Positions 9,721-20,000 of a stretch of DNA of 64,000 bases are shown piece after piece. The stretch lies in the NCBI RefSeq assembly GCF_964021845.1, contig NZ_CAXHZC010000009.1:1-64000 (forward strand), read 5' to 3'. This DNA comes from Arcticibacterium sp964021845. GTDB lineage: Bacteria > Bacteroidota > Bacteroidia > Cytophagales > Spirosomataceae. Each line of letters opens with the position of its first letter. Position 1 is the stretch's first letter. A model generated the notes under the pieces. The model ran no database searches. It was not told where the DNA came from and saw only the letters and a program-made list of their open reading frames with translations. The translations under genes were made by a program, and so were the position numbers.

Positions 9721-9791
9721 TTGAGAAATCAAGAGGGCTTTTGACATTTTAGTTTTTTTTTATTTGTCCTCACCACCTGGCCTACACTGTC
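9721..9791. repeat. Direct repeat A, copy 2
   Basis: This stretch matches 8336-8405, the sequence following tRNA-Glu. Together with the palindromic element the order is A-B....B'-A' around about 1 kb of unrelated DNA. The 60 bases after it lead into the GH78 gene; no clear promoter was found there. Confidence 0.7.
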
Positions 9792-9850
9792 CTTCAAATT
9801 TATAGTTGGCACATAATTTTATCTAAATTGCCAGTCTACAACCCTAGAAT

Positions 9851-12199
9851 ATGAAGCTAACTCTTTTTAAAGCCTTTGGAATAATATTGCTTTTTAGTTC
9901 ATGCCTTATTGGACAAAACGCTCCTTGGATAGCCTACCCCGAAGCTAATAACCAAGTATATGGTGTTTATCACTTCAGAAAGACCTTTGACTTAGAGAAA
10001 GTACCTGACAAACTAAACGTAGAGGTATCTGCTGATAACAGATATAACCTCTTTGTGGATGGGAAGCGTGTTTCTTACGGACCTGCCAAAGGAGACCTTA
10101 AAACGTACAAATATGATATTGTTGATATAGCACCATTTCTGAAAAGCGGGAAAAACGTATTAGCTGCGGTGGTAAATAACGCTGGAAAAGATAAACAGAT
10201 GTCTATTTTTTCTGTTCAAACGGCTTTTATGTTGCGAGCCCAAAAGGAAGAACATCAAGGACTGAATACTAACCAAAACTGGAAGGTGTTTAAGAATGAA
10301 TCATACTCTCCGGTGACTTACCAAGAGATGCTGTTTACCAACAGATGGTTTTACGGTTACTATGCTTGTGGTCCTGGAGATCGTGTAGATGCTTCTAAAT
10401 ATCCATGGAATTGGGAAAGGGTGGATTATGAGGATAGTGGATGGAAAAACGCCGAAGAATTACGCTTTGAAGGAAAAGAGCCTTGGTCTTTGGTAGCTAG
10501 AAATATCCCAGCCATGGCTAATTATGAGGTACTCCCATTGGCAATAAGGCGAAGCAATAATGTCTCGGGGCATAAAGGTTTTTTGAGTGGAGAAAGCACA
10601 TTGAAAGTTTTGCCTAATACTAAAGCAGAGGTACTATTTGATTTTGAAGATTTTACCATGGGTTACCCTGAATTAAAAGTTAAAGGAGGGAAAGGGAGTA
10701 AGGTTAAAATGAAATTTGCGGAAGCTCTTTATGAAGGGGTAAATCTTAAGGCCCATAGAGATTCGGTGGGTTCGCTAACTATGTATGGCGTATATGATAT
10801 TTATAAACCAGATGGGGGCAATCGAACGTTTAGACCATTATGGAAGCGTACGGCTCGGTACGTTTCTTTAGAAATAGAAACTGAAAATGAAGCCTTAGAA
10901 ATAGCTGGATTAAAGCTGGAGTATTCAGGATATCCTTATGAGAATATGGCAACATTTGAAAGTGATGATGCTACCGTAAATGAGATTTTTGAGATGAGTC
11001 AAAGAACCCTTGAAATGTGTTCCGGCGAAACCTACTATGATACGCCCTATTATGAGCAGCTAAGTTATGGTGGTGATAACCGTCCTATAGGGCACATCTC
11101 TATGTTTAATACCACAGACGACCGCCTGTTTAAAGAAGTGATGAGATTGTATTCTCAATCGGTCAACACACAAACTGGCCTAATGAAATCTGCTTATCCA
11201 TCTAGGTTCGATTTTGACCAAGGTACTTGGTCACTAGCATGGATTCAGAGTTTGAATGATTACCACAATTTCAGGGCAGATACGGAGTATGTTAAGCAGT
11301 TTGAGGAGTCTATTGACAATGTTCTCTCTTATTATAGAAGACATACAGATAAGCAGCTAAATATTTTGAATGAGATAAACGTCAAAAACTTTTTAGACTG
11401 GAGCATAAGTAAGGGAAACATACCAAGAATGAACGAGGTTGGTGTTTTTAAGCATAACATCATGTTGACTACTTATTACATTCTAACCCTAAACTCGGTA
11501 GTGGAGCTTTACGAGAATTTAGGTTTAACAGCAAAGGCCAAGACCTATAGGGCAGAAGCAGATTTACTAAAAAAAGGTGTGAGAGAAAGTTCGTATAATG
11601 GAGACTTAGGCCTTTTTAGGGATGAAATGAACAAGGAGATATATTCTCAACACACTAATATCCTAGCCATATTGGCGGATGTGATTCCTGAAAATCAGCA
11701 GGAAGACATGCTTAAAAGGGTGCTATCTTATCAAAACTTTGATGAGATGGCGAGTAGCTATTTTTCCTTTTATCTTTTCAAAGCCATGGAGAAAACTAAA
11801 AGAGGTGATTTACTCCTTAAAAGTATGGTACCTTGGAACACATACCTTGATAAAGGATACACCACTACGGGCGAAACCGGCTTTGCTTCACATGATAGGT
11901 CAGACTGCCACGCTTGGAGTGCACATCCTGCTTACTTTTTCATGAGCTTGGTTGCAGGAATTCAGTCTGCTTCTATTGGTTTTGACGAGGTTTTAGTTTC
12001 TCCTAATTTAGGCTCTTTGAAAGAACTCAAAGTAACTTTGCCTAACCCAACAGGCTTAATAAAAGCCGAGTACAAGGTGGTGAAAGGAATATTACAGGCT
12101 GAGATAAACCTTCCAGAAGGAATTAAAGGTGATTTTAAATATAACGGGTTTGTACAAGAGCTAAAACCAGGTACTAATCGCTTAGAAGTGTCTTTATAA
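9851..12199 (+). CDS. Exported GH78-like alpha-L-rhamnosidase
   Basis: 782 residues with a Sec or lipoprotein signal (LLFSSC, C18, then LIGQ). An N-terminal beta-sandwich (about 25-120: RKTFDL, FVDGKRV, GKNVLAAVV) and a second sandwich with TARYVSLEI are followed by the (alpha/alpha)6 catalytic barrel. The barrel carries DTPYYEQLSYGGDNR (about 396-410) and RSDCHAWSAHP (about 682-692), and a C-terminal sandwich begins at GFDEVLVSPNLG. This layout is that of GH78 rhamnosidases; substrate and retained activity are inferred. It is followed 102 bases later by a sulfatase on the same strand, suggesting joint attack on a sulfated rhamnose-containing glycan. Confidence 0.82.
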   Translation: MKLTLFKAFGIILLFSSCLIGQNAPWIAYPEANNQVYGVYHFRKTFDLEKVPDKLNVEVSADNRYNLFVDGKRVSYGPAKGDLKTYKYDIVDIAPFLKSGKNVLAAVVNNAGKDKQMSIFSVQTAFMLRAQKEEHQGLNTNQNWKVFKNESYSPVTYQEMLFTNRWFYGYYACGPGDRVDASKYPWNWERVDYEDSGWKNAEELRFEGKEPWSLVARNIPAMANYEVLPLAIRRSNNVSGHKGFLSGESTLKVLPNTKAEVLFDFEDFTMGYPELKVKGGKGSKVKMKFAEALYEGVNLKAHRDSVGSLTMYGVYDIYKPDGGNRTFRPLWKRTARYVSLEIETENEALEIAGLKLEYSGYPYENMATFESDDATVNEIFEMSQRTLEMCSGETYYDTPYYEQLSYGGDNRPIGHISMFNTTDDRLFKEVMRLYSQSVNTQTGLMKSAYPSRFDFDQGTWSLAWIQSLNDYHNFRADTEYVKQFEESIDNVLSYYRRHTDKQLNILNEINVKNFLDWSISKGNIPRMNEVGVFKHNIMLTTYYILTLNSVVELYENLGLTAKAKTYRAEADLLKKGVRESSYNGDLGLFRDEMNKEIYSQHTNILAILADVIPENQQEDMLKRVLSYQNFDEMASSYFSFYLFKAMEKTKRGDLLLKSMVPWNTYLDKGYTTTGETGFASHDRSDCHAWSAHPAYFFMSLVAGIQSASIGFDEVLVSPNLGSLKELKVTLPNPTGLIKAEYKVVKGILQAEINLPEGIKGDFKYNGFVQELKPGTNRLEVSL

Positions 12200-12244
12200 T
12201 GTTACGCTAAATTTTCCGTTTCGTAAATTCTTTGGTCTTCTTTG

Positions 12245-12273
12245 TTGGGTTTTGCCGACAGAAGCTAGGTTTG
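12245..12273 (+). promoter_or_regulatory. Promoter of the sulfatase gene
   Basis: TTG (12245-12247), an 18-base spacer and TAGGTTTG (12266-12273) fit the Bacteroidota consensus, with the predicted start near 12280 and a leader of about 22 bases. The sulfatase may therefore be transcribed independently of the rhamnosidase. Confidence 0.55.
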
Positions 12274-12301
12274 CTTTTAATACTATTATTCTATTGATAA
12301 A

Positions 12302-14173
12302 ATGAAATTCAACTATCTAATTTTTATTGGCCTTGGGCTATTGTTCTCTTGTACTTCTGAAGAAGAACGTCCTAATATCCTCTGGATTTCTCATGAGGAC
12401 TTCTCTCCAGCTTGGGGCTGCTATGGTGATGAACAAGCTACTACACCAAATATTGACGCATTAGCGGCTGATGGTTATCTGTTTGAACAAGCATTTTCTA
12501 ATGCTCCTATTTGTGCTCCTGCCAGAGCAACTCTGATTTCGGGCATGTTTGCTACCTCATACGGAACACAGAACTTACGTTCAGAAATACCAAGACCCGA
12601 AGGCTTTAAGACTTTGCCCGAATATTTTAGAGAACAAGGGTACTTTACATCAAATAATGCTAAAACAGATTATAATTTTAGTCCGGAAGGGCTTTGGGAT
12701 GATTTAGGAAATACTGCTCACTGGCGAAATAGAGCTGGAGAGCAGCCTTTTTTTAGTGTTTATAATGCTATGATTACGCATGAAGGCCATACCAATAGAT
12801 ATGTGGCGGAAGATACCAAATCTGTAAATCCAAAGCATAAACCAGAGGATATGGTCATTCCTCCTTACTTTCCTGATACGCCTGAGTTTAAAAAAATCAT
12901 GGCTCACCAGTATGACCTAATGACGGTTTTTGACCAAAAAGTAGGTGAAATTATAAAGGAATTAAAAGAAGATGGCGAGTATGAAAATACTATCATCATG
13001 GTGTTTTCTGACCACGGGCATGGGCTGCCTCGTTATAAACGCTGGCTGTATGATACGGGTTTAAGAGTGCCATTTATCATGCATGTTCCTGAAAAATTCA
13101 AACACCTGGTATCTAACATAGAAAAGGGGCATAATGATTTAAATGTAAGTTTTGTGGATTTTGCTCCTACTGTTTTAAAATTGGCAGGGATTGATACTCC
13201 TGATATTATGGAGGGTGATAACTTTTTAGGTTCTGAGTCAAATCAAGATGCTTACAGTTTTGGCTATAGAGACAGAGCCGACGACTCTTATGACATGAGC
13301 CGTTCGGTGTTTGATGGTAGGTATATGTATATCAGAAATTACATGCCGCATTTGCCCTATATTATCAATGCCCAAATTTATGGGCCTGATAAATGGTCGT
13401 ATAAAGAATTACTAAGAGCACGTGATGCAGGTGAGTTAAGTGCAGAGTCCATGAAGATGTTTTTGCCAAAGCCATTTGAGGAGCTTTATGATTTAGAGCA
13501 AGACCCGCAAGAGCTTCGCAATGTCATAAATGATGAAGCTTTAAGCGGAGTGGCCGGAAAGTTAAAGGAACGCTTGAAAAAGCATTTGATAGAAACGCAT
13601 GACACGGGTCTTATGAATGAGGGTCACATGATGCTTCTGGCCAAAGAAAACAATACTTCGGTTTATGAAATGGCGGGTAATACTAAATTTTTTGATGTAA
13701 ACGAGGCCCTGAATGCTGCAGAGAATGTTGGTAGGGTTTCAGAGATTGAAGAGCTTTCTAAATTGTTAAAAAGTAAAAATGCTAATGTTCGTTTCTGGGG
13801 ATTGACAGCTTTGCAAAATCCTGAAATTAAAGTTGATGAGATTTCGGACCAATTAAAAGAAATGCTGAATGATGCTTCTGAGCCAAACCGTTATTTAGCT
13901 GCTGAAATATTGATAAATAAAACTTCAGAAAACAAAGAGGCATATGCACTGCTAAAAGATGAACTTATCCACCAAGAATATGAACCAATGACGCTCCAAT
14001 TGGCGATAGCTATCAGGAATTTGGATAAAAAAGCTAGACCCTTATTGCCAACCTTAAAGGAGTATGCTTACCCAAAAATAAAAGGCGACGTGGGGAGAGG
14101 AGGTTATAAGAGCTGGTCATACCCAATGTTTATCGGCTTTGCTTATGACCAGATTATTCAAAATTGCCTTTAA
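12302..14173 (+). CDS. S1-family sulfatase, lipoprotein, with C-terminal HEAT-like repeats
   Basis: 623 residues. The signal peptide ends in LLFSC (C17), so it is probably a lipoprotein. The sulfatase signature CAPAR starts at C71, the Cys converted to formylglycine. Metal and active-site motifs include the early acidic HED and SDHGHG (about 235). After the sulfatase fold (to about 470) there are HEAT-like helical repeats (NVRFWGLTALQN, NRYLAAEILIN). It hydrolyses sulfate esters of carbohydrates; the exact substrate is unknown. No formylglycine-generating enzyme is in the window. It is downstream of the GH78 gene and has its own promoter candidate. Confidence 0.9.
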   Translation: MKFNYLIFIGLGLLFSCTSEEERPNILWISHEDFSPAWGCYGDEQATTPNIDALAADGYLFEQAFSNAPICAPARATLISGMFATSYGTQNLRSEIPRPEGFKTLPEYFREQGYFTSNNAKTDYNFSPEGLWDDLGNTAHWRNRAGEQPFFSVYNAMITHEGHTNRYVAEDTKSVNPKHKPEDMVIPPYFPDTPEFKKIMAHQYDLMTVFDQKVGEIIKELKEDGEYENTIIMVFSDHGHGLPRYKRWLYDTGLRVPFIMHVPEKFKHLVSNIEKGHNDLNVSFVDFAPTVLKLAGIDTPDIMEGDNFLGSESNQDAYSFGYRDRADDSYDMSRSVFDGRYMYIRNYMPHLPYIINAQIYGPDKWSYKELLRARDAGELSAESMKMFLPKPFEELYDLEQDPQELRNVINDEALSGVAGKLKERLKKHLIETHDTGLMNEGHMMLLAKENNTSVYEMAGNTKFFDVNEALNAAENVGRVSEIEELSKLLKSKNANVRFWGLTALQNPEIKVDEISDQLKEMLNDASEPNRYLAAEILINKTSENKEAYALLKDELIHQEYEPMTLQLAIAIRNLDKKARPLLPTLKEYAYPKIKGDVGRGGYKSWSYPMFIGFAYDQIIQNCL

Positions 14174-14266
14174 TTTTTATTTAGAAGGAAGTGTTTCGGG
14201 TATTCGGATTTATTCCGATTTGGGCAATAGCTTATGCGGTTTGCTGTTTATAAGTATCTTTAGCCC

Positions 14267-14977
14267 ATGAAAAAGTACTCCGCTGTACTAATTGATGATG
14301 AGGCACATTGTATAAGAACGCTGGAACAGCAGTTGGCCTGGGTGACACTTCCCATAGATATATTGGGCAAAGCGAGTTCGGTAAAAGAAGCCTTAGCGGT
14401 TCTTAAGAAGCAGACCAAAACACCCACTTTTATTTTTTTAGACATTCACATGGGTGATGAGGATGGCTTTTCACTTTTAGAGCAGGCAGACCTTAAAGGC
14501 TCTCATATTGTCTTCACTACGGCTTTTGAACAATATGCTCTTGAAGCCTTTAAACATAGGGCTAGCGGCTATTTAACCAAGCCTATTAGTACAGATGAAC
14601 TAGAACTGTTGCTTAAAAGCTTGGTTTCCAAGAACGAATTGACCAGCGGTTCGCAAACTTTAAAAATAAATACTCGGAACGGTCAGGAGGTGTTGAATTT
14701 AAAGGAAATACATTATGCCGAAGCAGATGGGAGTTATTCAAAACTGTATTTAGAAAATGGGACAACAAGGGTCGTAAGTAAAAATCTAAAAGGTTTATCA
14801 GAGTTATTGGCGGAATCTCATTTTGTAAGAATTCACAGTAAGTATCTTATCAATATTCATAAGATTAAAAAGGTTAGCAAAGGCGACAAGCCTTATGTTT
14901 TACTAAAATCAGTAACAGAACTACCCATTAGTAGGTCCCGAAAAGAGGAGGTTTATAAATTAATAGAAGCTTTATGA
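14267..14977 (+). CDS. LytTR-family response regulator
   Basis: 236 residues. A receiver domain (1-118) has acidic D10/D11, phosphoacceptor D59 in FLDIHMGDEDG and K105 in YLTKP. A LytTR DNA-binding domain (about 135-234) has YAEADGSYSKLYL and RIHSKYLINI. The stop overlaps the start of the downstream kinase gene (ATGA), so the two are translationally coupled and form a two-component pair. It probably controls nearby surface-protein genes; a candidate LytTR-type direct repeat lies before the next gene (16915-16947). Confidence 0.93.
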   Translation: MKKYSAVLIDDEAHCIRTLEQQLAWVTLPIDILGKASSVKEALAVLKKQTKTPTFIFLDIHMGDEDGFSLLEQADLKGSHIVFTTAFEQYALEAFKHRASGYLTKPISTDELELLLKSLVSKNELTSGSQTLKINTRNGQEVLNLKEIHYAEADGSYSKLYLENGTTRVVSKNLKGLSELLAESHFVRIHSKYLINIHKIKKVSKGDKPYVLLKSVTELPISRSRKEEVYKLIEAL

Positions 14978-16899
14978 AAAAGCTTATTTTGTTACTTTTT
15001 GGCTTTATGACAGTCGTGACTGTTTGGGCTGAAGTACCTCCTTTGCCATCTTGTACCTCGTGTACAGACTCGGTGTTAAATGTTTTTTGGGAAGCCCCAG
15101 CTAATTATGAAAAGACAGAAAAAGATACGCTGGCGTTTAAGTTTCAATATTATACAGAAACAGCAAAAGAGGGTATTGTTTCCCTTGGAAATCCTGATAT
15201 GGCATGGTTTGAAATTAGCAATGGAACCTCAAAAAAGCAGTTTTGGGCGGGCAAAGGAATGGCTCTGAATAAACTAGAAAACCCCTATGCCAGGTATTTT
15301 ATTCCTGTCAATTTCCAGAAAGGCGAAAACATAATTCACTTAAAGGCCAGAAGCCTGAGTAATCTCCCTTTTCAGCTGAACCCCATTTTTATGGAAGGGC
15401 AAGATATGGAAGCATTGAAAAATAAATTTCAAATAAACTCCCGGTCCAGTGATATAGTGAAATGGCTTTCTTTGCTATTAACTTTCGTCTTTTTATTGCT
15501 GGCTTTAGTGAACTTTCTGGCCTTTAAAAACCACTTTTTCAAGTTCTATATTCTCTATATTTTGGTGGTTTCTATTCTGCTGCTCATTTGGCTAGATTTT
15601 AATGGTCAGCATAATGTTTTATTTCCAAACAGTCCTCGTTTATATCAAATAGCCTTGGTTTTTGCACAGCAGCTAGGCTACTGTATCTATGCGGCCTTTT
15701 TTATACACTTTTTGGACTTAAAAAACACCGATAGGCTATCCTTTAAAATGCTCAGGATATACCAAGGAATGGCTCTTTTTATGGGCTTGTTTAATCCCTT
15801 ATTTTCCTATTTTAAGGAAGACTACCTCTTTGTGCTCAAATACCTTAGCTTCCTCCATTTGATACCCATGTTTATCATTATTTTCGTGTTGGTGAGAACG
15901 CTTTTGGTAGTGAAAAACAAGCTAAAGTATTATGTATTAACAGCCACCTTATTGATTGTACTTTTCACTTTTGCAGAGCTGGCGTTTACTATGTATCGGG
16001 GTGGCACTTTTGTGAGAGATTATTTTGGGCCATCATTGGCAGGTTTTAAAGGCTTTAATTTTTTACAGATTGGCCTGATGCTGGAGCTTATCATATTTTA
16101 TTTTGGACTTACACATAAAACGCTAGACGCAGAAAGAGAGCGGGCAGCTTATAAAGCCAAGGTGATAGAGCAGTTAGAAGAAAATAAAAAACTAGAGAAA
16201 GAAGTAAAAGATTTACTGGAAAAGCAGCTAGAAGCTTCGCAAAAGGATTTAGTAAATCAAAAGTTTAAAAGAGAGGCAGAGACTAACTTATTTAAAGCCC
16301 AACTGAAGTCTATTCAGCTACAAATGAACCCTCATTATTTCTTTAACTCTCTCAATTCCATAAACGACTTCATTTATGATAAGAAACCCCGTCAAGCTTC
16401 TGAATATTTGGCCAAATACGCCACATTGATGCGTAGCGTATTAAGGAATTCAGAGAGTATTGAAATAACTTTGGAGAAGGAAATAGAACACCTGAAAGTA
16501 TATTTAGACTTAGAAAAAATGCGTTTTGAAAATAGCTTTGACTATGAAATAAAGCATACCAAAGATGCTGACTTTTTAAAGAATAAAATACCATTAATGC
16601 TTATACAGCCATTGCTAGAAAACGCCGTTTGGCATGGCTTTAAAGACATAAATTATCCTGGAAAAATCTGCATCAGTTTTGAGAAAAATGAAAATGGTTT
16701 TACCATAAAAGTAGATGATAATGGCGTAGGCTTGGCAGCCAAAAGGAAGCCAAAAAAGACATCAATGGGCTTGAAACTTTTGAAAGAAAAGCTTGCAGTT
16801 TTTAATCAATTGAATGAAATGAACATTGATTTTGAATTAAAAAACAAGTTTAATGAACAAGGAGTACTGGGGGTTTTTGATATAAAAAATAAGCCATAA
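14974..16899 (+). CDS. LytS-type sensor histidine kinase with 7TM-DISM sensor
   Basis: 641 residues. A signal peptide and an exported beta-sandwich (about 20-150) are followed by seven hydrophobic helices (about 163-380, 7TMR-DISM-like), a coiled coil (about 390-445) and a His_kinase domain of the LytS class. The phosphoacceptor is H454 in LQMNPHYFFNSLN. The ATPase N-box is LLENAVWHGF (N550), with a DDNGVGL loop near 580. It overlaps the response regulator by four bases (ATGA). DISM sensors are thought to bind small molecules or carbohydrates; the ligand here is unknown. Confidence 0.92.
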   Translation: MKKLILLLFGFMTVVTVWAEVPPLPSCTSCTDSVLNVFWEAPANYEKTEKDTLAFKFQYYTETAKEGIVSLGNPDMAWFEISNGTSKKQFWAGKGMALNKLENPYARYFIPVNFQKGENIIHLKARSLSNLPFQLNPIFMEGQDMEALKNKFQINSRSSDIVKWLSLLLTFVFLLLALVNFLAFKNHFFKFYILYILVVSILLLIWLDFNGQHNVLFPNSPRLYQIALVFAQQLGYCIYAAFFIHFLDLKNTDRLSFKMLRIYQGMALFMGLFNPLFSYFKEDYLFVLKYLSFLHLIPMFIIIFVLVRTLLVVKNKLKYYVLTATLLIVLFTFAELAFTMYRGGTFVRDYFGPSLAGFKGFNFLQIGLMLELIIFYFGLTHKTLDAERERAAYKAKVIEQLEENKKLEKEVKDLLEKQLEASQKDLVNQKFKREAETNLFKAQLKSIQLQMNPHYFFNSLNSINDFIYDKKPRQASEYLAKYATLMRSVLRNSESIEITLEKEIEHLKVYLDLEKMRFENSFDYEIKHTKDADFLKNKIPLMLIQPLLENAVWHGFKDINYPGKICISFEKNENGFTIKVDDNGVGLAAKRKPKKTSMGLKLLKEKLAVFNQLNEMNIDFELKNKFNEQGVLGVFDIKNKP

Positions 16900-16914
16900 A
16901 ATAGAAACCTCTGC

Positions 16915-16947
16915 CATTTACAAAACCAAACCTGCAACTTACAAAAG
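16915..16947 (+). promoter_or_regulatory. Candidate LytTR binding direct repeat
   Basis: TTACAAAA occurs at 16918-16925 and again at 16939-16946, a 21-bp period. LytTR proteins such as AgrA bind two 9-bp direct repeats about 21 bp apart. The site lies 58 bases before the next gene and just after a LytTR two-component pair. No good -33 box accompanies it, as would be expected for an activator-dependent promoter. Confidence 0.4.
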
Positions 16948-17004
16948 AGAGGCTAGGTGTACGGGCCATATTGATTAGTTTGAATTTCATTTAGCTCATC
17001 AAAA

Positions 17005-20000
17005 ATGAAATACACCACTACTGCCTTTTTCGTACTACTAAATCTATTTGCTCAAGCTCAAACCAAAACTTGGGATGGAGGTGCAGGTACGAATAACTGG
17101 GAAGACGCCAATAACTGGAATCCTAACGGGGTGCCCTCCATCTTAAATGATGTAGAAATAGACAATGATTCTGTCTCCATAAATGCTAATACCAATGTGA
17201 AAAGTATTCTTCTGGAATCTACACATGCCACTGAAACCAATCAAGCTATTTTTCTTCAAAACGGAGTTACGCTATCTGTTTTTAATAGTACTTCTAATGG
17301 CCTTGAATTAGAGGATGAAGCGAGATTCTGGAATGCAGGTAACTTAGTGATAATTAACACTGCTGCTGATGGTCTTTTGGTTAATAGTGGTAGGTTTGAA
17401 AACATGGCAAGCCAGGGTGAGGTTTATATTTCACTTTGTTCCTCTGGAATAGTAAATAAAGGCACTTTCCAAAACCGGAATAATGCTGAAGTAAACATTA
17501 ATGATGTGAACTTTTTTGGCTTTGATAATAACTCTACTTCGTCGCAGTCTTCCAACAGAGGAAGTATAACGATTTACGATGGTCAGTTTGGCTTTAATAA
17601 TGACGGGACTTATCTAAATAGAGGAGAACTGAATATTTACAGTTCTACCCAAATAGGTCTGGTCACTAATAATGATTTCCAAAATTTAAGTAATGGTGTG
17701 ATTTCCATTGATTCTCTTCAAGATGAAGGAATATTTGCGAGTAGCGACTTTATAAATGAGGGGGCTTTAAACATCAAAGGCGGATTACATAATGGGATAG
17801 AGGATTTTGGCCTCTTAAACCTTGTTAACTCAGGTACTATTTATATCAGTAAAAGTGCAGAGAATGGAATAGAGCTAGATAATGCCGGGAGTAGTCTTCT
17901 TAATGAAATTGGGGGAGAAATAATCATAGACTCTACTACAAAGGAGGGGGTTCTTACTAATCAATTAATAAAAAACAACGGAGAAATATTCATAAATGAG
18001 ACTACAGAAGATGGAATAGTTTTACTCCCAGGCACCTCAGGCTCTATTCTTAATAATGGCTTGATTCATATTAAAAACACTGGAGAGCACGGAATAGGAA
18101 TTACTGACGGTTTATTTAAAAGCGAAGTAGGGGCACAAATAATAGTAGAAAACACAGGGGGTTCGGGCATTTTTACTTTTAAGAAATTGGTTAACACGGG
18201 GTCTATTATTATCAAAAAAAGTGATACTTATGGAATACATTCAAGGGACTCTTTAGTCAACCATGGTCAAATAGAAATTGATGAATCGGTTTTAGCTGGC
18301 TTCTTTCAAGAAGAATATTTTTTAAACACATCTGGTGCTAGCTTAGAGATTAGCAATACCGTAAATAAGGGGGTTATATCTTTTGACAAATTAGTAAATG
18401 AAGGATCTATATCTATCAATAACTCTGGTACCGGAGTCTTTATTGACACCACAAATTTAGACTCACTTGTAAACAATGGATCAATTACAATTCTTAGGTC
18501 AGAAACCAACGGTATTGAGCATCAAGGTACTGTCTTTATTAATACTGATGAAGGTGAAATACTAATTGATTCTACTGGCTTATCTTGTTTTAAGATTGAA
18601 AACAAATTTACCAACGAAGGTGAAATAACAATTAAAAGAGCAGGTACTCATGGTATTCATAACACTGAGATAAATACGGACTCCTTATTGAATAATGGGG
18701 TTTTTATTATCGAAAGCTCTCAAGAGTCTGGAATTCATAATGAGGGTGCTTTAGTTTTCAATCAAAGTGAAGGCGAAATTAGCATTGATAGTTCTGGTGC
18801 TGGAGGGTTTTATACTTCAGGAAAGTTCAATAACGATGGAAGTTTAGTTATTTCTAATTCTCTTTACGAAGGTTTGGCTATAGGCTACTTTGGCGACTCT
18901 GTAATTAACAATAGCCTAATAACTATTTACAATTCAGGGGGTGATGGAATGGTAAATGAAGGGGAAAGAAGTTTGGTCAATACTATTCTTGGTGAAATAA
19001 TTATAGACAGCTCTGGTGATAATGGTTTTTTTAACGATGGAAAATTCATAAATGATGGGATTTTGTACATTCAAAAGGCAGGTTTTCATGGTTTGGAAAT
19101 TGAGACTAGGGATTCTTTAATAAACAATGGACTCATAAGAATACTTAACTCAACAAATGATGGCATAAAAAACTATAGTTTAAAAACATACAACAGTATC
19201 CATGGCGAAATAATTATAGACAGCACAGGCGATGTTGGTTTTTACAATGAGGAAAAATTCGTAAACGACGGAAGTTTAAGTATTTCTAATTCGGAGGAAA
19301 CGGGCTTACAAAATTCAGACACATTAATAAATAATGGGTTTGTCAAAGTCGAAAACGCGGGAACTTTTGGAATTGTAAATACAGGCAATTTTTTCTTAAA
19401 TGGCTCATGTGGAGTATTCAAGCTAAATGGTAGTATTTCTATATCATCTTCCATTTTAAATAAAGGTTTGATTGAAGGGCCAAATTTCTCATTATTTTTT
19501 AATAGCACCGACAGTCTAGTTAATGACGGCACGATGTATATTAGAAATCCAATTTCTTCTCCTTACTTTGTAAATAATGGAAATCTTATATATCCATTTG
19601 AGGGTACCTTAAGTGATGGAGTAAAAGAAATGAACATTACAACCGTTGGTGTAAGCCCTATACAAACAATTGCCAGTACTTGGTGGGTGGATGAGGCCAA
19701 AACGGTAATTGCTGGCACTTATGACAACATAGAGCAATCATTTACCCCCAATACCGCAGGAATAAGTGCTGACACACTATGGCTGGAGCTAAATAGTGTA
19801 AATTGTGCTATACTCGTAGGTATACCAGTAAATCAAATTAAACCGTGCTTTGGGGTTATTTCAACATTCACAGGAGCAGTTTCTTCAGACTGGCACACGG
19901 CAGCGAACTGGAATAATGGTGTAGTGCCAAGCTATTGTACCGTAGTAGTCATTCCTGCTTCACAAACCTGCACAATCACCACGGGTCGCAAAGCCAGAGC

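Noticed and set aside
14174..14266. Promoter or terminator before the LytTR response regulator gene
   Set aside because: A short hairpin (TCGGA/TCCGA) lacks a T-run, and the TATCTTTA box has no -33 element at acceptable spacing and sits too close to the start codon.
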